Shown here: positions 56,645-64,000 of the stretch, piece by piece
Numbering within the stretch: the first letter of the stretch is position 1
How the letters are laid out: every line of letters starts with the position of its first letter
The notes under the pieces: generated by a model
Database searches by the model: none
The model's input: the letters and a program-made list of their open reading frames with translations, nothing else
Told to the model about the DNA's origin: nothing
Assembly: GCA_024220525.1 (NCBI GenBank)
Contig: JAMYWO010000054.1
Span: 82,509 to 146,508, forward strand
Reading direction: 5' to 3'
DNA: 64,000 bases
Source: Cochliopodium minus
Taxonomy: Eukaryota; Discosea; Himatismenida; Cochliopodiidae
Program-made: the position numbers and the translations under genes

Positions 56645-59600
56645 TCAATTATCTTCTTCTTCTTCTAAAGCCTTTGAGATATTATCAGTATTGATAGTAG
56701 AAAGCTCAGTCTCATTGTTATCAAAATGAGAACCCAAAAATCCTTCGTTCTCATCTTCATACTCATTAATAACAACATTAGTTCTCTGTCTCCTTTTATA
56801 GCGTCTGTACAAGAAAAAGACAGCAACGCCGATACAAATCAAAGAAATAAAAACGATTCCAAAAACGACCAACTGAACAACGTTACCAATAGGAGGTTGA
56901 TAATTTTGGCAGTTGTTTCCATAATAATGTTCTTTACAAACATTACAAGTAGCACCATCCCAATTTCCTGCACATTTACATTTTGAACCTTGACAAACTC
57001 CTCCATTTTGACAAGCAGGATCACAAACACCCGAAGATTGACATAATGGGTAAGTGGTTTGGAAGGCAGAGTCTTTACATTTTTCACAGTATTGACCTGT
57101 GTAGGAAGAGGAACAGTTACAAACGGGGGATCCATTGATATCTGAACATTTTCCGAGGGGAATACAAGTGCTTGGATCGCTCACTTCATAGAAACATCCA
57201 CAAGTGGTTGTAGTACATAAAACAACATTATCTTTTATACATTTCAAAACTCCATCTGTTCCTACGTTTTTGTAGCCTATATCGCAAGATGAGCAAGCTT
57301 TGATTCCAGAATATCCAACATCACATTGACATTTGTAATTTGGATCGAGATTTCCGTGATTTCCACATTTTCCACTGATGATCGAGTAGATATTCTGAAA
57401 TGGAAAGAGGAATTCATTTCCATACTGATCAAAGATTTGATTAGGCTGCATAATTAATTGATAAGATTTCCCTTCATTCAACGAAGATCCATTGAAAACT
57501 AAGCTCCAGCGGAGATTATCAAAACTTCCCGAAACAGAATAAGCAGAAATGAAAGAGGAAGGAGATGAAGAGAGATCAGTGAGTTGGATAGTGTTGATCA
57601 AGTAATCAGGGAACTGAAAATCAATGAGAACACTTTCCCTTGTGTACAAATTGGTAGAGAAATACAAATCAAGAGTGAGATCTTGTGCAGGGGAGAGATC
57701 GTAACCAGATGGAGGTGAGATTGAACTTATAAATGGTTGATTGGAGAGGAATGGATAGATGAACATGTGATAATCGAATGGGACACAGTAGGATCTCTTG
57801 GAATCGTATCCTAGGGATGGATAATCAACTTGGGAGTTGTGGATGATCACACTGTAGTTTCCTGCGAGGAGATATCTATCGATGAAAGAGGTTGAATCGA
57901 TTTGATCGTTTCTTTCTGTCTCCAATGTCAAAGAGGAACTGTAAAAGTACTTGGTATCAACATTCAGAATGGTAAAATTGAGATATGAACTGAATGAATT
58001 GTAAGAAAGAAACATCTGGAAATGAGAAAGAGTATTCAAAGTGAAGGAAACAGCATAATTGTTAAGAAATGGAGAATTGCTTGATGGGAAATAAGAAGTG
58101 ACTTGTTGTTGATAGAATCCAGTATTATTGATTGAAGAAGGGTTTTGGTTAGGTAATACAGATGAATAGGATTCTGGGCAGAGCAAAGAACTTTCCATGT
58201 GTGTTTTTCTTCTGATGTTGAGAAACAAAGAGAAAGTTGGGCAACCAGTTATAGTGAAAGAAGAAGAATAAGAAATAAATAAATAAAAAACAAAGTTTTT
58301 CTGAGTGTATTTTGTAGAATTAAAGCTAAAGAAAAAAGTGGATGATGACAAAGTGGTTGCTGTTAAAGAAGGTACAGGTTGTATTTGAATGAAAGGATCT
58401 AAAGAGTATAAAAACGAGTTGAAAACGATTCCCGATTGGAAAGAAGAGATTTGGAGAGAAATGAGAGAACTTTCTGTGAGATTGAAGGATATGACATCAC
58501 TATCTCCGTTATTGATAGGAAGCAAAAATTGATTTCCAAAAAATGAAATTTCTCCATTTGTTAAAGGACCTCCATAAGGTTGCGATCCTCCTATATAAAA
58601 AAATAAATGAAAATTAAAATTAAAGTCATTATTTTGTTACCATTGGTAGATGACAAATCAAATGGGAGCGTATTGTAATTACTGCAATCTACATGAGGTC
58701 CATTTATAATGTAAGGTCGGATGAACACTGAAAGTTGGTAGTTTACACAACGAGGGATGGTCAAAGGAGAAAGAGAATAAATGTAGAAATTGTAGGTTCC
58801 GTAATCAAACATCTGATCAATGTAATTGAGATCATATTCGATGATTCCCTTTGTAATGATATTGTTTTTGGTATCAACAATTTTAATGTGCAAATCATCA
58901 AGGATGAAATCACTTTCTACAGCAACAAAAACGACGGAGCGAGAATACAAGTTAAATTGAAAGGAAGTGACAATGTATTCTTTGTTTTTGTTGATAGTAT
59001 AATTTGTAGATGGAAAAGAAAAGATTCCATTAGAACTCAAGTATCCTGATGGCGTAACAACAAAAGGAGCAGGGATCTTAGGTTGGCAAGTATTGATAGG
59101 GTAGGAATATTCTATGATTTCATTTTGTATATTGGCAACCGGTTCAATTGCTAATTGGAGATGGAAGATGAGATCATCGTAGAAATTGTTGGATAGATTG
59201 AGTGAATTAGAAGGAAAATAGGAAAGAGCAAGAAAATAAACAGTTGATGCATTCAAGTTGGTAGAAAAAGTTTCTGTTGTTTCCACAATCAAATTAGAAT
59301 AAGATTGATCAAAAAGTTTTAAAGAGATGAGATAAGGATTGGAGCTCAAATATGATTGAAAAGAAGTATCCACTCTCAACACAGATGTTTTTGCAGGAGT
59401 AAACTTGATATAGCTCGGAAAGCGTGTCAAGTAGTATTTATCATCCAAATGTATTGAATTATCAAATGAAAGATATGAGATGGAATCTAATTCGTATGGC
59501 AATCTCAATGCAGGGATTTCGTTATTTAAACTGTTATCTTTCTCAATGGAGATGAAAAAGTTAAAAAAGGAACATCCAATCGTATCTTTGTTTTGGGCAA

Positions 59601-62600
59601 CTTCATAAATGATGAGCTGATAATTTCCTTTTGGTAGTTTCTTGAATCTGATTGTGTTTCCATTGTAAGAGTTTTCTCCATAAGAAATGGTTTGATTATC
59701 CAAATTGTTCATTTTGATCATCAAATCACCATAAGAAAAGTGATAGGACAATGTAACATATACATTAGAAAAATCATTCAAAGTCAAGTTATAGGATTTG
59801 GAAGCCAATGCTTGGTATTGTTGTTGGAAGTAAAAAGTCTCATTGAAGTGATCATTTGAGTAAGTAAAAGGAGTAGAAAAAGGTAATCCAGAAGGGAGCA
59901 CATTTGGCCAATGAGAATTTTGATTTGGACAAATCGACAATTGACTATGGGTAAACAAAGGGGAAATATCGAATTGCATGTCAAAAAATACGCAAGGACT
60001 GGTTTGAGGAGAACTAGATCCTCCGTTCCAACTCCAAAACATAACTTTAAGTTGATAAATAGTTCCAACCTCTAAAGTAAAAGCGATAGTCTCCTCTCCG
60101 TTTATTCCATTTCCTGAAGAAGTTACTATTGTGAGACTAGTACCGTCATATTTGTATAAGGTCAAATCTATATCTATTTTTGTGTGAGGTGCGACATAAA
60201 TTCTGAATGCAGACTTGTAATTAACAGAAATGTTGATATTTCTGTAAGTGTAAGCTTGAACAGCAGGAGCAAGAAAAGTATTGGATTGGAAATTAACTTC
60301 ATTTTCAACATTCAAGAACCTATTAGAGTTGAAAGAGCTGAACAAATCTTCTCCATAACCCACACAGAGTTTGGTATCATCATCAGAAGATTGAGCATTA
60401 ATGTAGATTTGGAAATCGAAATCAAAAGGAATGCAAGTGAAAGTTTGATTCAAAGTATGGTTGAATGGTAGATAGATGGAAAGAGTGTAGTGTCCTGCAT
60501 CCAAAATACTAAACAACTTGTTTTTGTTGTAAGAACTTGTCCCACTGATCTCTGTAGTTTGGGAAGCAGAAAGCACTAAACTGAGATCATATTTAGAGAA
60601 TAGGGAATAAACAGATGTAGAAAGAACGCTGCTTTGTGAAAGATTAAAAGAATAACTCCATATTGGAACTCTCCCAATGGATTGGAATGAATAAAGCGAT
60701 GAAGCAGAATAATTGAAGCTGTCAGGAAGTGCATCTGGAAATTGAGGTAAAATATCTATTCCACTATTTGGGCATGCGACAGGAGGAAGATTAACGAGGT
60801 TATTTAGATTTGTGATGGAAATTTCAACTTCAGCTGAAGTACAAACGCTCCTGAATGAAGCGTATCCAACTACTATAACAACATAATTTCCTGGAGGGAG
60901 TCTTTGGAAGAGGGTTCTTTTACTATGAATGTCTTCAGTAGATGTAATGTATTCCCAATCAGTAGAACTGTTAAAGTTGGAATTGTAGATGATAGCAATG
61001 ATAGATCCATAACTTGATGAAAAACGAAAGATGGAATCATTGTACAAGGTGAAATAGGATAAAGCAGGGGTAGTGAGCAAAATCTCATCAGAAAAATGCA
61101 AATTTCCATTAGATCTGATAAAACCAGGTGAATTTAGGCTTGTTGGAAGGATATTGACATCATCACAGTTGTAGATATCACTCAATTTAGGTAGAAACGT
61201 AATGCTGAATGTAAAATCAAAGACAGAGCAAGGAGATACTTGTGATCTTTGTAAATTTGGTTCGTAGATGACTAATCTGTAAGATCCTGTCTCCAATTTA
61301 GCATACAAGATGTTTTGATTGTATCCATTTTCTCCAAAGAAGCATGTTTCTTTTGTAGTTTTGCAGATGCTGTCAGTAAAGTTTCCTGTTTCAGAATACT
61401 CCAACACCAAAGATAAATCTCCAACCAAAAATCTGTAATCGAGTATTGCTGTGACAGCAGCAACTTCAAGAGGAGATGTAGAAACTTCGAAAGTTTTATT
61501 CCATACAATATTAGGACCTACAAGTTTATCAGTTGTAGGATATACTGAAAAATTGGAAGAAGAATAAGTGATAGCGTTTGAACTTGTAAAAATGATCCCA
61601 TTTTGAAATGCAGCGTCTGGTAATTTGTTTGTATTTGTGGTACAAATAGGAGAAAAGGCACTCAAAGCAGTCTGTTGGACAGATTTCAAAGGTTCAATAG
61701 AAAATTGAATTCCTGCTGAAAGACAGAGTCTTGATGTCCTAGGGATCTGAGGATTGAAGTAATAAAATCTCAACCCAATGGAGTATTTGGCAGGTTGGTT
61801 TGAATAGGTTGCATTAATCACCTGATAAAGTGTTTCTTCATTTCCAATTCCAATTCCGTAATGCAACACTTTGAAGATAGTTCCATCATTGTTAAGTTGA
61901 TAAAACCTATAATATTAAAATGATTATTTGATCTCTTTTAAAAATTGAAAATATAATTACCATAAATCGATATCTACTTCATGAGGCTCAACATAGATAC
62001 GAATCACACTATCTTCTTTGAGTGAAAAAGTAATCTTGTGATCAAAGTTTTCGATATCGAGGAAGAAATCATCTTGTAGATATAACTTTCCATTATCTCC
62101 AAGATATCCAGGTCCATCGAAAGATGTAGGAAGAAAACGAAGATTGCAATAAGCAGGTGTAGAAGAATTAGAATTAGGATAACATAGAGGATAATCAGAA
62201 TATCCATAGGCACAAATGCTGCAAAATTCATTTCCTAGCGTTGCATATCCTTCATTACATGTACAAACAGGATATCCTAATGAATCATCACAGATACCAT
62301 TTCCATTGCAAGTGCTGTTATCACATGGGATGTTTTCGATACAATTCACACCAGCACTATGATATCCAACAATACAATTCAAACATTGAGGACCAGTGTA
62401 TGGAGATGTACAAATACAATTATCATTGCTATCACATGTTCCATGAGTGCCACATGCACATGCTTTGGTATTGTACACAGGAGGAGTAAAAGAATCAGGA
62501 ATAGAAAAACTCTCATTGGATGCACCAAACTTGTTTGCCAAGATGGTGAGAGTATATGATTGACCATGTTGAAAGATGGTGTGATTGAAAAGCAGATAGA

Positions 62601-64000
62601 TGGTTTGAAAATCATCCTGCAAAATGGATAGTTGAGGAAGATAGGTCTTATTGTTACTATCTGTCAAATAAAATGGAGAATTAGTGATGGTAAAGTTATA
62701 CCATTCAGATGGAGAGGGAGATACGATGATAGTGCTGAATTTGACATAAATGGTGAGATCATTTTTGATGCTCATTTGATTTGCATAATTAGGGAATACA
62801 CTCTCCAAAATAGGTTTTGTTTCTCCGTTGTTAGACAATAAATAAAACTCAAATTTATGACAAAGATTGGGAGTGTTGGTCACATTTAAAAAGGAGTAAT
62901 CAACTACCTTTTCTACAATTTCGAGGGTGTATACAGAAGAACTGAGTTCCATGAAAAGAAATGATTGAAAGTTGACAAAAGAAGATCTTTCCTCAATGCT
63001 TCTAAAGTTTCCTTCTCTCAACATAAAACCGTTTGAGTCTCTTATTCTAAGCTTGAAATCATTTTCAATAAAGTTGAATCCCAAAATGACAGAAAGAGTA
63101 AAGTTAGTATGAGCATAGATAGTGATGGGGAAAACATATTCACTTCCAGGATGTTGACTCAAGTAATTACCAACCACATATTCTGTGAAAATGTACCCTC
63201 TGTTTTGAAGCAAAGTAAGAGAATTGGGATACAAGTTAACAATAGAATTTGGAATTTCGGGTCTGGGTAAAGCGACTGGGCAAGTGAGATCGGAAATTAC
63301 TGTATCTCCTGGCAACAATCCGAATTCAAAAGAAAGGGAGGTACATTTGATCAATTTATTTTTAAACACAAACAATTCCAATGTGTAATCTCCATTATCT
63401 GAACTTGCATTGTTTATAGGAGGAATGACTATTTGCTTACTTTCATATGTATATGCAGAAAGAGAAGCGACAATCATGTATTTATGAGGATTAGTTGTTA
63501 TTTCTGTCAGATTTGTTGTGTTGTAGACATAAAAATCTACATCAAGATTGTAATCACTTGAATCGATGAATACTCTCATGAGAGAAGTGGAGATAACTTT
63601 GAAGAAGATGTAGGTACTTTGTTTCTCATTTGGAATGGTAAATTGATTACCAATTATCAAAACACTTCCATCTCTATTTTGTGGACCTCCAAAAGCAGTA
63701 GATGATCCTTTATGAAAAAAAAAATGAAAAATTATGAATGATAGGATAATGAAAATTATTAATTTAAAACCTGTTGATGAAAAAAGATCAGTAGGAAGAG
63801 GATAAGTAATTCCACAGTTTGATGGTTCGTATGTTGTATTCAAATAATAAGAGTATTCAACTTTTGCGCAGTTTATAAAGCTTGATGAGCTTGATTTAGA
63901 TTTGACGCTGATTTGCCATTGTCCATATGGAAGAGAAAGATCAAGAAAAGCTCTATTAGTTCCAATGGAAGCAGCAATACTTGCAGAAGTTTGAATATTA
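56645..64000 (-). CDS. Very large type I surface protein with PPC-like and EGF repeats (5' end beyond window)
   Basis: Stop near 56645; open to the window edge at 64000. Four exons are seen: 64000 to about 63772, about 63709 to 61961, about 61908 to 58639 and about 58591 to 56645. Over 2300 residues are encoded. Repeated beta-sandwich units each have a LP-x-S...G-x-L start, a D-x-x-L-x-hydrophobic centre and an L-x-x-G-x-Y-x-L-x-I end (LETGSYRLVIYEP, LPPGNYVVIVVG, LPKGNYQLIIYEV), like PPC (pre-peptidase C-terminal) domains. Two Ig-like segments precede EGF/laminin-type Cys clusters (ACGTHGTCDSNDNCICTS, PACQNGGVCQGSKCKCAG). The TM helix is LVVFGIVFISLICIGVAVFF, followed by RRYKRRQR and an acidic tail EEEEDN. 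Likely an adhesion protein or receptor. Confidence 0.82.

Noticed and set aside
1-64000. CRISPR arrays, rRNA, tRNA, bacterial operons or a virus-like element
   Set aside because: None was recognised. Short tandem repeats here are AT microsatellites or coding repeats. The retroelement tail shows no capsid or envelope part.

Overview
The window is eukaryotic nuclear DNA from an AT-rich, intron-dense protist. Genes lie 40-200 bp apart on both strands. Most are cut by short introns, nearly all GT-AG with GTAA-type donors, and all three standard stop codons are used. The best taxonomic clue is a split gene whose domains run RasGEF_N, RasGEF, cyclic-nucleotide-binding, GRAM, cyclic-nucleotide-binding. 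That order is known from the Dictyostelium cGMP-binding protein GbpD. A THH1/TOM1-like 7-transmembrane protein and several EGF/PPC/NHL surface proteins fit an amoebozoan, but I cannot name a species.

Layout: 1-3.9 kb holds the 5' part of gbpD, a NUDIX hydrolase and a broken BAR-RhoGAP gene, ending at a single N (3946). 4.1-13.2 kb holds a GH35 beta-galactosidase cut off at the N, a retroelement tail, an SLC25A44-type mitochondrial carrier, GET4, a SUN-domain (SUCO/Slp1-type) protein and 6-phosphogluconate dehydrogenase. 13.5-20.5 kb holds a zinc-binding/coiled-coil/ankyrin protein, a small unknown protein, a KCTD-type BTB protein and an RCC1 protein with microexons. 20.6-29.5 kb holds a cellular RNA-dependent RNA polymerase (RNAi), two coiled-coil membrane-anchored paralogues, a protein kinase and a second RCC1 protein. 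29.5-39.6 kb holds a prolyl-hydroxylase-like protein, an LRR protein, TTC38, a degenerate Rab-like GTPase, a small unknown protein and a two-TM mitochondrial protein. 39.97-44.1 kb holds the 3' part of gbpD. 44.4-64 kb is a cell-surface cluster: two paralogous type I membrane proteins, a Cys-rich 7-TM protein and a very large PPC/EGF-repeat membrane protein running off the right end.

The main observation is structural. gbpD is present as two complementary halves, at 117-555 and 39970-44082, both on the minus strand. Each half stops at a copy of the same MITE, and the codon phases match across the break. The plus-strand gene just right of the second MITE also lacks its 5' end, and both genes flanking the N at 3946 lack their 3' ends. 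The simplest reading is that the true order is (3947-44149)-MITE-(77-3945), and that the assembly, or the genome, has been rearranged through the MITE. The MITE is a small family: four copies, TA-flanked terminal inverted repeats and internal palindromes. One copy sits in a GET4 intron and one is nested in a retroelement tail.
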